A stretch of 64,000 bases of DNA from Hoeflea sp. (GCA_020637795.1 JACKJT010000001.1:1550001-1614000); one strand, 5' to 3'; shown: positions 1 through 8,883, counted from the stretch's first letter. Translations and numbers: made by a program. Notes: generated from the sequence alone by a model not told the origin.

Positions 1-1
1 G

Positions 2-388
2 TCGGGTCCGGCGAAGCCGCTCAACAAGGAACGCTGGGCCGGCGCGGTGGACGCTGTGGGCAGCCATACGCTGGCCAACGTGTTGTCGATGACCTCCTAT
101 GGCGGCGCGGTGACGGCCTGCGGGCTGGCGCAGGGCATGGATCTGCCGACATCGGTGGCGCCGTTCATCCTGCGCGGCGTGTCGCTGCTCGGCATCGATT
201 CGGTGATGGCGCCGCTGGCGCTCAGGCAGGAAGCCTGGTCGCGCCTGGTGACGGACCTGGATCTCGGAAAGCTCGAGGCGCTGTCAACCGAAATCGGATT
301 TGACGGCATCATCGACGCCGCGCATTCGATCATCGACGGCAAGATCCGCGGCCGGGTGGTTGTCGACATGAAAAGGCCAAATGCGTAA
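2..388 (+). CDS. acuI: Acrylyl-CoA reductase / YhdH-type quinone oxidoreductase, 3' part
   Basis: The window opens inside this gene; an open frame runs from base 2 to the TAA ending at 388, giving the last ~128 residues. The visible part is the end of a Rossmann domain (AVDAVGSHTLANVL, then a glycine-rich YGGAVTACGLAQG) and a C-terminal segment with TSVAPFILRGVSLLGIDS and GKIRGRVVVD. This arrangement is typical of the YhdH/AcuI branch of zinc-free medium-chain dehydrogenases, which reduce acryloyl-CoA to propionyl-CoA with NADPH. The N-terminal half lies outside the window, so the family is clear but the exact substrate is inferred. The next gene, a histidine kinase, starts 62 bases downstream on the same strand and is not obviously co-functional. 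Confidence 0.8.
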   Translation, partial: SGPAKPLNKERWAGAVDAVGSHTLANVLSMTSYGGAVTACGLAQGMDLPTSVAPFILRGVSLLGIDSVMAPLALRQEAWSRLVTDLDLGKLEALSTEIGFDGIIDAAHSIIDGKIRGRVVVDMKRPNA

Positions 389-450
389 TCGCTAAAATTT
401 GACGGTTTCGCTGAAGTCTTTGCTCACGGGGCCCGTGCTATCACGGGCCC

Positions 451-2772
451 ATGATGACAGAACCGCTACGACTGCAACAAACCCTCCAGCAAGCCCTGAG
501 CAATCAGACGGCCCCGCAGGCGAGCACGCTGCAAGCCGATCCGGCGGCGAGGCACCCGGTTCCCGACGTGTTCGTGGACAGCGAGCGGGCACAGCAGCCC
601 CCGGTCCATGCCGCCTCGCGGCCGCTGTTTGCGGTCGCCACGGCGCTGACCGCAGCAGCGGTTTCCGTGGCGTTCAACGCACCGGCGCTGTTGCTCGCCT
701 CGGTCGCGGGCATTGCCATCTATGCGGCAGTCCCCTTGCTGCAGCGTTCGTTCAACGGGCCTGCATCCGCTGACCCGGCACGTCCGGGATCGGGCGCAAG
801 CGGTTTCTCCGAACACGAGAGCGACCGCAAGTGGGAACTGGGCGAGTTTTCCAATCAGCTCGCCAGCCTTTTCGATGCATTGGGCGACATGGTGGTCGTC
901 TGCGGGCTCAACGGCCAGATCGTCTATGCCAACGAAACATTCAGAGCGGCGACCGGGTTTGACAATCCGGTCGGCCTGACGCTCCCCATGGCCGGCATCG
1001 AGCCGGTAAAGACAGAAGGCGGCGGCCCTGCCGAACTGCTGCTCGGCGAAGGCGACGGCCAGACGATCTGGACCTGGCATGAAACCATGGCCCGCGATCC
1101 GGTGTCCGGCCAGATCACCCGGCAATGCATTGGCCGGAACATCACCGAAGCCAGGCACACGGAAGCCGAACTGGTCGACGCACGCGAGAAGGCGGAAGCC
1201 GCCAACCACGCCAAGTCACGGTTCCTGGCCACCGTCAGCCATGAAATCCGCACGCCGCTCAACGGCATTCTCGGCATGACGCACCTGCTCGCGCAGACCG
1301 AGACGACGCCGGAACAGGCCAGCTACCTGAAGACCGCGAGCGAATCCGGCATGGCGCTGCTGTCGCTGATCGAGGATCTGCTCGATGTGACGTCGATCGA
1401 GGCGGGCCGCCTGCACCTGCGGCACGAGGAAAGCAACCTGGAAGACCTGGTCAACGGCGTCTGCGAACTGATGGCGTCGCGCGCCCATGAAAAAGGCATC
1501 GAGATCGCGGTTCATGTCGCGCCCGAGGTGCCGCGCATGATCACCTCGGACATCGGCAGATTGCGGCAGGTGCTGTTCAACCTTGTCGGCAACGCCATCA
1601 AGTTCACCGAAACCGGCGGCGTGCTGATCGAGGTGACGCGCGAGGACAAGCAACTGGCGTTCATCGTTTCCGACACCGGTCCGGGACTGAAAGAGGCCGA
1701 CCAGGCCCGCATTTTCGGCGAGTTCGAACGCGCCAACAACGGCCCCACCCGCAAGCATGGCGGCGCCGGCCTCGGGCTCTCGATTTCCGCACGCATCGTC
1801 GAGGCGCTGGGCGGAGAAATCGGGGTGACCTCGACACCGGGCCAGGGAAGCACCTTCCGCTTCACGGTTCCGGTCAGGGAACTGGCAGTGCCTGAAGGCG
1901 GCGTGCCGGTGCGCGGCCCGCTTGCCGACCGCGCCGTGCTGGTGATCGCTCCGCGCGGCCCGGTTTCGACCGCGCTGCTGTGGACCATCAGGGATCTCGG
2001 CGGCATCGCCGAGACCGCGGATGACGCCGAGAGCATGATTGCCGCGCTGACCCGTCTGTATCGCTCCGGCGCGGGACTGAGCGACATCATCGTCGACCGA
2101 CGCATCGCCGAGCGCGCAGACACCCTGCTGGCGACGGCGCCGACCGAACTGCCGGCCGGGATCGAACGCACGCTGGTGATCGCTCCGGAAGACAGCCGCG
2201 ATCTGGAAAGTCTTGCCGGGCATGGCGCCAACGCCTGGCTGGTGCGTCCGGTCCGCCGGGCTTCGCTGATCAATGTGCTGACCCGGCGCGACGACCGCGA
2301 GGATCGCGACCGGCTGCACTCAAAGCCGCGGCCGGTGATGCTGGAGCGGTCTTCCGACAATCCGACGCTGGACATCCTTCTCGCCGAAGACGATCCGGTC
2401 AATGCGCTGGTGGTGCGCACCAACCTCGCCCGCCAGGGCCACCGTGTCACCGTGGTCGTCAACGGCCGCGAGCTTGTGAACCAAGCTATGGAGCGGCCCG
2501 GCGGCGTGGCCGGCTATGACCTGGTGATCACCGACCTGTCGATGCCGGAACTCGATGGCCGCAGCGCCATCGAGAAGATCCGTGCCGAGGAAGCGGCAGG
2601 CCAGCTTGCCCGTCTGCCGATCATCGTGCTGACCGCCGACGGCCAGGCCTCGACCCGCGACGACCTGCTGGCCGCCGGGGCTGACGGGCATGCGGAGAAA
2701 CCGGTCGATCCGGAGTGGCTTCTGCAACTGGTGACGATGACCGCGGGAAAGAAATTGCGCGCAACAGGATAA
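451..2772 (+). CDS. Hybrid sensor histidine kinase (PAS-HisKA-HATPase-REC)
   Basis: A 773-residue hybrid kinase. After a variable N-terminus, residues ~59-97 form one or two hydrophobic segments, so it is probably membrane-bound. A PAS domain follows at ~140-240 (NGQIVYANETFRAATGF). The dimerisation/phosphoacceptor domain carries SHEIRTPLNG with His264. The ATPase domain shows its N box (NLVGNAIKFTETGG), G1 (DTGPGL) and G2 (GGAGLGLSI) motifs. A C-terminal receiver domain has acidic LLAEDDPVN, phosphoacceptor Asp695 in ITDLSMPELDG, and Lys in AEKPVD. Between ATPase and receiver (~490-640) lies a degenerate receiver-like segment. Signal and partner are unknown; no separate response regulator is adjacent. 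The start could equally be the second ATG at 454. Confidence 0.9.
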   Translation: MMTEPLRLQQTLQQALSNQTAPQASTLQADPAARHPVPDVFVDSERAQQPPVHAASRPLFAVATALTAAAVSVAFNAPALLLASVAGIAIYAAVPLLQRSFNGPASADPARPGSGASGFSEHESDRKWELGEFSNQLASLFDALGDMVVVCGLNGQIVYANETFRAATGFDNPVGLTLPMAGIEPVKTEGGGPAELLLGEGDGQTIWTWHETMARDPVSGQITRQCIGRNITEARHTEAELVDAREKAEAANHAKSRFLATVSHEIRTPLNGILGMTHLLAQTETTPEQASYLKTASESGMALLSLIEDLLDVTSIEAGRLHLRHEESNLEDLVNGVCELMASRAHEKGIEIAVHVAPEVPRMITSDIGRLRQVLFNLVGNAIKFTETGGVLIEVTREDKQLAFIVSDTGPGLKEADQARIFGEFERANNGPTRKHGGAGLGLSISARIVEALGGEIGVTSTPGQGSTFRFTVPVRELAVPEGGVPVRGPLADRAVLVIAPRGPVSTALLWTIRDLGGIAETADDAESMIAALTRLYRSGAGLSDIIVDRRIAERADTLLATAPTELPAGIERTLVIAPEDSRDLESLAGHGANAWLVRPVRRASLINVLTRRDDREDRDRLHSKPRPVMLERSSDNPTLDILLAEDDPVNALVVRTNLARQGHRVTVVVNGRELVNQAMERPGGVAGYDLVITDLSMPELDGRSAIEKIRAEEAAGQLARLPIIVLTADGQASTRDDLLAAGADGHAEKPVDPEWLLQLVTMTAGKKLRATG

Positions 2773-2884
2773 GGCCCGCGGCGCACGATCGGGTCTTGTC
2801 TTGAGGCCCGGCACCGGTTTTCAGGCACCTCTGTTTCGATCCGGACACAGATTGACCTCCAAAATACCACATGCGGGATGGCAA

Positions 2885-2902
2885 ATGTCACTCGGATGTC
2901 GC
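2885..2902 (+). promoter_or_regulatory. Candidate Pho box upstream of olsB
   Basis: Two 7-base near-repeats, ATGTCAC (2885-2891) and ATGTCGC (2896-2902), are separated by four bases. This is the 7+4+7 geometry of the PhoB box, whose consensus half is CTGTCAT. The site lies 44 bases before the olsB start codon. PhoB activation of olsB under phosphate limitation is established in Sinorhizobium; the match here is partial, so the assignment is inferred. Confidence 0.45.
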
Positions 2903-2946
2903 AGAATCATGGTTGAACCCCGGCATCACCACTCGGGAGATTACCC

Positions 2947-3816
2947 ATGGAAACGCAATTGCATCGGCCTTTGTCCACTCCATTCCTCGCTCCGCTCCCA
3001 GGCTACAAGCCAGCGAGCCAGGTTCTCGGCCGCATCGGATCCCTGGAAGTGCGGCTTGCAGTCACACGCAGCGAAGTCGAGGCGGCGCAGGCGCTGCGCT
3101 ACCGGGTCTTCGTCGAGGAAATGGGTGCCCGGCTTCCCGAGGACGCCATGCGGCAGAAGCGCGATTTCGACAGTATCGACCGCTATTGCGATCACCTTCT
3201 GGTACTCGATACCGCGCTGACAGGCGATGTCGAGGAGCAGATCGTCGGTACCTACAGACTGCTCAGGCAGGAAGTTGCCGCTCGCCACGACGGGTTCTAT
3301 TCGCAAAGCGAATTCGATGTGGTCGACCTGACCGCGCGCAATGCGGACAAGCGCTTCCTGGAGCTCGGCCGGTCCTGCGTGCTCAGCACCTACCGCACCC
3401 GCCGCACCCTGGAAGCCCTGTGGCAGGGTAACTGGGCCTATGCGCTTGCTCACGGCATCGATGTGATGTTCGGATGCGCCTCGTTTCCCGGCGACAGGCC
3501 GTATGCGCATGCGCTGGCGCTGTCGTTCCTCAACCAGACCGCCTCGGCCAATGTCGACTGGAAAGTCCGGGCGATTGCCGGCCGCGGCCTGTCGATGGAC
3601 ATGATGCCGGTCGAGGCGATCAATCCGCGGGCAGCGCTGGCGGCGATGCCGCCGCTGGTCAAGGGCTATCTCAGGGTCGGCGCGCTGGTCTCGGACGAGG
3701 CCGTGGTCGATACAGCCTTCGGCACCACCGACGTGCTGGTGATCCTGCCGGTCAAGCAGATCAACGGCCGCTACATCAACCACTACGGCGCCGACGCCTC
3801 CCGGTTCGCCGCCTGA
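2947..3816 (+). CDS. olsB: L-ornithine N(alpha)-acyltransferase OlsB
   Basis: This 289-residue protein matches the GNAT-related OlsB family, which transfers a 3-hydroxyacyl group from acyl carrier protein to ornithine to form lyso-ornithine lipid, the first step to the phosphorus-free membrane lipid made by many rhizobia. Characteristic features are LRYRVFVEEMG near residue 50, the conserved core FLELGRSCVLSTYRTRRTLE, and GNWAYALAHGIDVMFGCASF. GGGAGA at 2935-2940 is a suitable ribosome site before the ATG. OlsA, the second acyltransferase, is not next to it; many rhizobia also keep olsA elsewhere. A Pho-box-like repeat upstream fits expression during phosphate starvation. Confidence 0.88.
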   Translation: METQLHRPLSTPFLAPLPGYKPASQVLGRIGSLEVRLAVTRSEVEAAQALRYRVFVEEMGARLPEDAMRQKRDFDSIDRYCDHLLVLDTALTGDVEEQIVGTYRLLRQEVAARHDGFYSQSEFDVVDLTARNADKRFLELGRSCVLSTYRTRRTLEALWQGNWAYALAHGIDVMFGCASFPGDRPYAHALALSFLNQTASANVDWKVRAIAGRGLSMDMMPVEAINPRAALAAMPPLVKGYLRVGALVSDEAVVDTAFGTTDVLVILPVKQINGRYINHYGADASRFAA

Positions 3817-3935
3817 GCGGGACAACGATCTCCGGGCGAAACCGGCTGAGCCGATCCCCGATTGATCACGTCGGCACGCGGTTGCCGTGAATTTTCCATT
3901 TGCCTTTAGCCTCCCGCAAAGGGTAGGGCAAAAGC

Positions 3936-4916
3936 ATGTCGAAGGGTTGGCCCGAGCCAACCTTAATCATGCCGTGCCATTGCGAGGGGCCAATGGGCTA
4001 CAATATCCTGCAGTTCTTCCTGCCTTTCACCGCCTATCCCTACGAGGGCGAGGCAGTACCCTGCCCTGCCTGCGGACATTCCGAAAGCAAGCCGCTGGTC
4101 TCGCTCGACCGGCGGCTGAAGCGGTTGCCGACCTCCATGTGCAGGCATTGCGGGCTGCTCTATACGAACCCGATGCCGACGGATGCGGAGCTCGCGACCT
4201 ACTATCAGGACTATTACCGGTTCGACTACCAGGCGGCCACGACCGAGCCGAAGGAACGGCATCTGCGCAAGCGCCGGGCCGAGGCCGCCAGGCGCATTGC
4301 GCAACTCGAAGGCCTGCTGGAACCCGGTGCGCAGACGCTGGATTTCGGCTGCGGCTCGGGTGAATTTGTCGGCGGTATGCTGGAGAAGGGATACGATTCC
4401 CATGGTTTCGAACCCGGTGACACCTATGGCAGCTATGCCAGGTCTCTGTATGGCGAGCGGATCACCGTGGCCGGCTGGCAGGACGTGAAGTTCGACGCGC
4501 CCTTCGATCTTGTCACCTGTTTTCACGTGGTGGAGCATCTGCGTGACCCGGTTGCCGCGATGCGGCAGATGGCGGAGTGGACCGTTCCCGGCGGGCTTGT
4601 TTATGTCGAAGTCCCTGATCTGGGGAGCAACGATCCCAACAAGGGATTTGGCGCGCTGCACTTCGCCCACCTGACAGGCTTCAACCGGCACAACCTGGTG
4701 GTCGCTGCCGCCCGCGCCGGATTGAAACCGGAACGGATCATCGATCCGACCGGCATCATCTTCCGGCGGGCGGAAATGGATGCGGACATCGTCGAGAATG
4801 AGGCGCGCCAGGGGCGTGAGCTGTCAGAGCAGCTCTATGGCAGCGGACGCATTGTTTCGAGCTATCTCAGGTATCAGGCCAGCAAGCTGACCGGCTCACG
4901 CCGGTCGAGACGGTAA
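3936..4916 (+). CDS. Class I SAM-dependent methyltransferase with N-terminal zinc-binding motif
   Basis: A 326-residue protein. The N-terminal part has paired cysteines, CPACG and CRHCG, typical of the small zinc-binding module that precedes many sugar C-methyltransferase-like enzymes. The Rossmann methyltransferase domain follows: SAM motif LDFGCGSGEFVG (~residues 135-146), CFHVVEHLRDP (motif IV region) and PGGLVYVEVPD. The family usually acts on nucleotide-linked or glycan sugars, and the next two genes (GT25 and a TylF-like methyltransferase) point to surface-glycan decoration, but the substrate is not known. Start choice is open: ATG 3936 has GGGTAGGG eight bases upstream, while ATG 3993 also fits. 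Confidence 0.75.
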   Translation: MSKGWPEPTLIMPCHCEGPMGYNILQFFLPFTAYPYEGEAVPCPACGHSESKPLVSLDRRLKRLPTSMCRHCGLLYTNPMPTDAELATYYQDYYRFDYQAATTEPKERHLRKRRAEAARRIAQLEGLLEPGAQTLDFGCGSGEFVGGMLEKGYDSHGFEPGDTYGSYARSLYGERITVAGWQDVKFDAPFDLVTCFHVVEHLRDPVAAMRQMAEWTVPGGLVYVEVPDLGSNDPNKGFGALHFAHLTGFNRHNLVVAAARAGLKPERIIDPTGIIFRRAEMDADIVENEARQGRELSEQLYGSGRIVSSYLRYQASKLTGSRRSRR

Positions 4917-4924
4917 GTCGGCGA

Positions 4925-5695
4925 TCATGCCTTCCGGCCGACGGCTTTCTTCCAGAGCAACCGCAGGCCACGGCGGACAAACCGGTTGATCTCGAGATGG
5001 GCGCGATAGGGGAAAACTGTCAGGTAACGCGCGGGTGAGAGCTTGACGCGCTTGGTCGTGACCTGGATCTGGGTTTCCATGCCGGTGTTCTGATCGATCG
5101 GCACCGGCTCGACAAAAACGGATCTCAACCCCATGAGGTATTCGATGTCGAAAGCGATGTCCCAGGCCACCCGTATCGGCAGCAGTCTCTTGAGGAAGAC
5201 TTCGGCGCAGCGGCGGTTGACCACGTAGCCGCCGGCTCCCTTCTCGCGCGTCAGCGCAATCGCCAGGGAATGCGTCCCGTCGAGTTTGCGGTAGGGGACA
5301 CGGATACCGGAATTGACCGTGGATAGCCGCAGAATGTCCCATTCGCCGCCAGCGGCGATGGCAGCCTTGATGATGGCAGACAAATCGGCGGGAAGACGGC
5401 AATCATCTTCGAGAATCAGCGCGTGATCGGCAGAGCTGGCGAGGAAGGCCCGCAGGCAGGCAATATGGCTTAGGTAGCAGGCAATTTCACCGTCGTGGAA
5501 GCTGCGGCCATGCAGCAGCCTGTAGCCGGTGGCATCGAACTCGGGAACCGATGCATCGATCTTCATCCGGTCGACGGCCGCGATGCGTTCATAATCGATC
5601 CCGAGATCGCGAAGCTGCGCATCCATGAACCTGAACCGGTCGACCGCGCGATCAAGATTGATCAGGTATGTCTTGAATGGCTTTTCACCGTGCAT
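4925..5695 (-). CDS. Glycosyltransferase family 25 (LPS-type)
   Basis: A 256-residue GT25 protein. It opens with the family signature KTYLINLDRAVDRF, continues with a conserved HGRSFHDGEIACYLSHIAC segment near residue 90, and has the acidic LILEDDCRLP motif expected of the nucleotide-sugar/metal site. GT25 enzymes add galactose or glucose residues to lipopolysaccharide or related glycans. The basic C-terminus (RRGLRLLWKKAVGRKA) could hold it at the membrane. It converges with the methyltransferase gene, leaving only 8 bases between their stops. The chosen ATG at 5695 gives the usual GT25 N-terminus and has AAGG six bases upstream; a longer form from 5734 is possible. Confidence 0.82.
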   Translation of the reverse strand: MHGEKPFKTYLINLDRAVDRFRFMDAQLRDLGIDYERIAAVDRMKIDASVPEFDATGYRLLHGRSFHDGEIACYLSHIACLRAFLASSADHALILEDDCRLPADLSAIIKAAIAAGGEWDILRLSTVNSGIRVPYRKLDGTHSLAIALTREKGAGGYVVNRRCAEVFLKRLLPIRVAWDIAFDIEYLMGLRSVFVEPVPIDQNTGMETQIQVTTKRVKLSPARYLTVFPYRAHLEINRFVRRGLRLLWKKAVGRKA

Positions 5696-6112
5696 TGCCA
5701 AGCCTTGTCCCCGGGCCGCCGATCTTTCGGGCATCCCGCTGTTTGTCTCCGCGCCCGAACCGCGATCCCGGGTTCAATCCCGCCCCACGGGATCCGAGGG
5801 GTGAGATACCAAAATCGGGCAACCGGGGCTAGAGCCCAACCGGTTTATCGGCGGATTGTACGGAATGGATGTAGCTGCCTCGCCGACGGGCGCTCGCCCT
5901 GGGCCGGACATCCGCCGCTGACCACCTGTATGTAAAGGATAATTAACCATAAACAGCCAGTCTGGGGCGTCATAGCGTACGCGAACCAGCGTGGAGCCAA
6001 TCCGCCGCGTCTGCTGCAAGTCAAGAAATGCGATGTGAAGGTTTGAGTCCGTGCAGCAATTGCAAGATATCCGGCAGCCAGAAGACTGGTGCGCGCCAGC
6101 TGCGGCCCGGCC
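5696..6112. other. Intergenic region between divergent GT25 and TylF-like genes
   Basis: About 417 bases without a supported gene. Short open frames on both strands have no recognisable content. An AT-rich patch around 5933-5956 (AAGGATAATTAACCATAAA) stands out from the GC-rich surroundings and could be promoter DNA for the downstream gene. No tRNA or terminator is evident. Confidence 0.5.
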
Positions 6113-6850
6113 ATGAAGCGGGTTGACCGGTTGCGGATCCGCAAGGACGACGAGATCGCCAGGCTGATGCAGACCGAGGCAGGCCAGGCCGAGTACTGGC
6201 GCCGTCTCGACACAGAGTGCCGTCAAAGTCCGCTGATCGAACTGCTGGAAGAAAGCCTCGGGCTGGAAGGCGACGTGATCGAGTGCGGCGTCTACCGTGG
6301 CGCCACCACGCGGCTGATGGGCCGCAGGATGCGTGACGTGGCGCCATCAAAGAAACTGTTCGCCTGCGACAGTTTCGAGGGGTTTCCCCAGGACCGGATA
6401 CTCGACGCCGATCTCGGCCCGTTCCGTTTCCGCTTCAAGGTCCGCCGCAAGTTCAGGCACGCCTCCGACGTGCCCGAACGGCTGATCGCCTATTTCGACG
6501 CCTACCGCATCAACGGCTACGTGGTGAAGGGCTTCTTTTCCGACACGCTGCCGAAGATGAAGCCGCGCAAGTACTGCTTCATGTTCATCGATTGCGACAT
6601 CTACGAATCGCATCTCGACTGCCTCAACGTTCTCTACGAGCAACTGGTGCCGGGCGGCATCGTGGTGTTCGACGACTACGCCGAGCCGAAATGGCCCGGC
6701 GCCTCGCGCGCGGTGGACGAGTATTTTGCCGATCAGCCGGTCAAGCCGGAGCGGATAGACGGCGGCCGGAAGCCGCTCTGGTTCGTGCGCAAGCCGCTGG
6801 CCGAGGAAGAAGTTTACTCGATCCCGGAGCCGCTGCTGCTTTACGGCTGA
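6113..6850 (+). CDS. TylF/MycF-family methyltransferase
   Basis: A protein of 245 residues from ATG 6113 (a GTG at 6089 would add 8). It carries the features of the TylF/MycF (macrocin O-methyltransferase) family: VIECGVYRGATTRLM, the SAM-binding acidic segment LFACDSFEGFP, FMFIDCDIYES and GGIVVFDDY with the paired Asp residues that bind the metal. Family members methylate hydroxyls on sugars of antibiotics and also of polysaccharides. No antibiotic pathway is nearby; with the neighbouring GT25 and Rossmann methyltransferase, surface-glycan modification is more likely. This role is inferred from context. Confidence 0.75.
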   Translation: MKRVDRLRIRKDDEIARLMQTEAGQAEYWRRLDTECRQSPLIELLEESLGLEGDVIECGVYRGATTRLMGRRMRDVAPSKKLFACDSFEGFPQDRILDADLGPFRFRFKVRRKFRHASDVPERLIAYFDAYRINGYVVKGFFSDTLPKMKPRKYCFMFIDCDIYESHLDCLNVLYEQLVPGGIVVFDDYAEPKWPGASRAVDEYFADQPVKPERIDGGRKPLWFVRKPLAEEEVYSIPEPLLLYG

Positions 6851-6899
6851 GACGAGCGCCGTTCACAGAACGGTATCTGTCCCGCGCTCACCCCCTATT

Positions 6900-8195
6900 C
6901 TAGCCGGGTGCGAAACCCGGCAGGTCAATGCCGAAGACCTGAGCCAGCAGCACGAAGTTGAGCAGCAGCACAATGGTGGCGCCGAGAATTGCCAGCACCC
7001 GAAGCAGAGGTCCGCTGGCGAATTCTCCCATGATGTCCCTGCGCCCGGCGAACAGGATCAGGGCCACCATCGGCACCGGCAGCGCGATGCTGAGCACCAC
7101 CTGGCTCATGACCAGCGCATTGGTGGCGTTGACGCCGAGCGCCACCACGACGAAAGCCGGGATCATCGTGATCAGGCGGCGGAACCAGACGGGCAGGCGC
7201 CAGGTGGTGAAACCCTGCATGATCATTTGCCCGGCCATCGTCCCCACCACCGAACTCGAGACGCCCGAAGCAATCAACGAGACGAGAAAGACGCTGGCTG
7301 CGGCGCTTCCCAGCAACGGGGTAAGCAGGTGATAGGCGGTCTCGATCTCGGCCACTTCGCTGTGGCCGGCATGGAACGCGCTCGCCGCCATCATCACCAT
7401 CGCCATGTTGACCATCCCGGCGATCGAAAGCGCCACCACGACTTCGATGTTTGAAAAGCGCAGGACCTTGCGGCGCGCTGACTGATCGGGAAGGGCCACC
7501 CGATCCTGCATCAGCCCTGAATGCAGATAGATCGCATGCGGCATGACGGTAGCCCCTATGATCCCCACTGCGATGGTAACGGCATTGATATCGGCGAGCT
7601 CCGGCGTCACGACGCCATGGGCGGCGTCACCCCATGCAATCGGCGCAATGAAGATCTCGATGACATAGCTCAGGCCGATGATTGCCACGAGGGTGCCGAT
7701 GATCAGCTCCATGGTCCTGAAACCGCGGGCCTCGAACAGCAGGATTCCGTAAGTGACGATTGCGGTGACCACCATGCCGGCCATCAGCGGCATGCCTAAC
7801 AGCAGTGCCAACCCTATCGCCCCGCCGAGAAACTCGGCAAGATCGGTGGCCATGGCGGCAATCTCACTTACCACCCACATCACCCAGACAACCGGCGCCG
7901 GAAAATGTTCCCGGCACAATTCGGCCAGGTTGCGTCCGGTGACAATGCCGAGGCGGGCCGAAAGCGCCTGAAACAGCATCGCGATCAGGTTGGCAACCAG
8001 CACCACCCAGAGCAGGCCATAACCATAGCCGGCGCCGGCCTGAATGTTCGTGGCGTAGTTGCCCGGGTCCATGTAGGCGACCGAGGCTACAACAGCCGGT
8101 CCAGCGAACAGCAATGCTCCGCGCCCGCGCCGGCCCTTGCCGGCGAGAACGTCCGCGAACGCCGCCTGTGTCCGTCCCGACAAGGTCGAACTCAT
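6900..8195 (-). CDS. mntH: NRAMP-type manganese/divalent metal transporter MntH
   Basis: A 431-residue polytopic membrane protein with the NRAMP signatures: SVAYMDPGNYATNIQAG in the first helix, which supplies the metal-binding Asp and Asn, and MPHAIYLHSGLMQ in helix 6 with the metal-binding region. About eleven hydrophobic helices are readable. NRAMP proteins import Mn2+ (and Fe2+) with protons. It is divergently transcribed from an mntR-like repressor gene at 8409, and both promoters carry the same CAAAAATGTAGCC-like motif, fitting manganese-controlled expression. Confidence 0.92.
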   Translation of the reverse strand: MSSTLSGRTQAAFADVLAGKGRRGRGALLFAGPAVVASVAYMDPGNYATNIQAGAGYGYGLLWVVLVANLIAMLFQALSARLGIVTGRNLAELCREHFPAPVVWVMWVVSEIAAMATDLAEFLGGAIGLALLLGMPLMAGMVVTAIVTYGILLFEARGFRTMELIIGTLVAIIGLSYVIEIFIAPIAWGDAAHGVVTPELADINAVTIAVGIIGATVMPHAIYLHSGLMQDRVALPDQSARRKVLRFSNIEVVVALSIAGMVNMAMVMMAASAFHAGHSEVAEIETAYHLLTPLLGSAAASVFLVSLIASGVSSSVVGTMAGQMIMQGFTTWRLPVWFRRLITMIPAFVVVALGVNATNALVMSQVVLSIALPVPMVALILFAGRRDIMGEFASGPLLRVLAILGATIVLLLNFVLLAQVFGIDLPGFAPG

Positions 8196-8246
8196 CTCCT
8201 AAATCCTCAATTTGGTGCGCAGGTCATGAATATAGTACTTCATGGT

Positions 8247-8273
8247 GTTTTTAAAGCCTTGGCTACATTTTTG
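8247..8273 (-). promoter_or_regulatory. Candidate MntR operator in the mntH promoter
   Basis: Read toward mntH, the site contains CAAAAATGTAGCC followed by AAGGCTTTAAAAAC, so it has an AGCC-AA-GGCT core with A/T-rich flanks. The known enterobacterial MntR box (AAACATAGC...GCTATGTTT) has a similar AGC/GCT-centred layout. It lies ~55-80 bases before the mntH start. A near-identical motif precedes mntR. Binding by MntR is inferred. Confidence 0.5.
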
Positions 8274-8337
8274 TCAACAAGGTTCAACTGAGTGGCGCGA
8301 TGTCAGAATCCCGGCAGCAGGGATTGCCCCAGCTTTT

Positions 8338-8349
8338 CAAAATGTAGCC
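8338..8349 (+). promoter_or_regulatory. Candidate MntR operator in the mntR promoter
   Basis: CAAAATGTAGCC is read toward mntR, matching the motif in the mntH promoter read toward mntH. The two copies therefore form a 12-base inverted repeat (one indel) about 64 bases apart. This copy lies 60 bases before the proposed TTG start of mntR, consistent with autoregulation. Confidence 0.45.
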
Positions 8350-8408
8350 GTGTCTGTATTCTGTGTTTGCGATTTCAAATTCGGCAGACAGACGTGGGAG
8401 CAGATAGA

Positions 8409-8852
8409 TTGACAAAGGACGCGGAAGACAACGATGCTCCCCCGAACCAGCCCGAACGGTTCCAGCAGGCCCGCGCGGCGCAGGCCATGGCGATCCTTGA
8501 AGACTATGCCGAAATGATCAGCGACCTCATCGAGGAAATGGGCGAAGCCCGGATCACCGACATTGCCAGCCGGATGGGGGTCACCCACCCGACCGCCACC
8601 AAGGCGGTGGCCCGGTTGAAGCGCGAGGGCCTGGCGGTCTCCCGACCCTATCGCGGCGTCTTCCTGACCGATGAGGGCGCTGACCTCGCCGAGCGTGTCC
8701 GGGCGCGGCATCGCACGGTTGTTCATCTTCTCGTCGCTGTCGGGGTGCCGCCGGAAACGGCGGAAATGGATGCCGAGGGCCTGGAACACCATGTGTCGGA
8801 GATAACGCTCAAGGCGTTCGAGCGTTATCTGGATGCCGCCGCGGCGAAGTGA
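8409..8852 (+). CDS. mntR: DtxR-family manganese-responsive repressor MntR
   Basis: A 147-residue protein of the DtxR/MntR family: winged helix-turn-helix (ITDIASRMGVTHPTATKAV) at ~45-75, then a dimerisation/metal-binding helix region with HHVSEITLKAFERYL. Proteobacterial MntR lacks the SH3-like third domain, and the length here fits that. The TTG at 8409 is preferred because GGGAG (8396-8400) sits eight bases upstream and the residues before it show no family resemblance; GTG 8394 is an alternative, and a start at 8292 is unlikely. Divergent mntH is the expected target. A Fur-type Mur often does this job in rhizobia, so the presence of an MntR is informative. Confidence 0.85.
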   Translation: MTKDAEDNDAPPNQPERFQQARAAQAMAILEDYAEMISDLIEEMGEARITDIASRMGVTHPTATKAVARLKREGLAVSRPYRGVFLTDEGADLAERVRARHRTVVHLLVAVGVPPETAEMDAEGLEHHVSEITLKAFERYLDAAAAK

Positions 8853-8883
8853 CCCTGCCGCGGCTTAATCGAGCTCCACAAAC

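Noticed and set aside
5765..5790. GGTTCAATCCCG resembling a tRNA T-arm
   Set aside because: The loop is one base short and no acceptor stem, D-arm or anticodon arm can be assembled around it.
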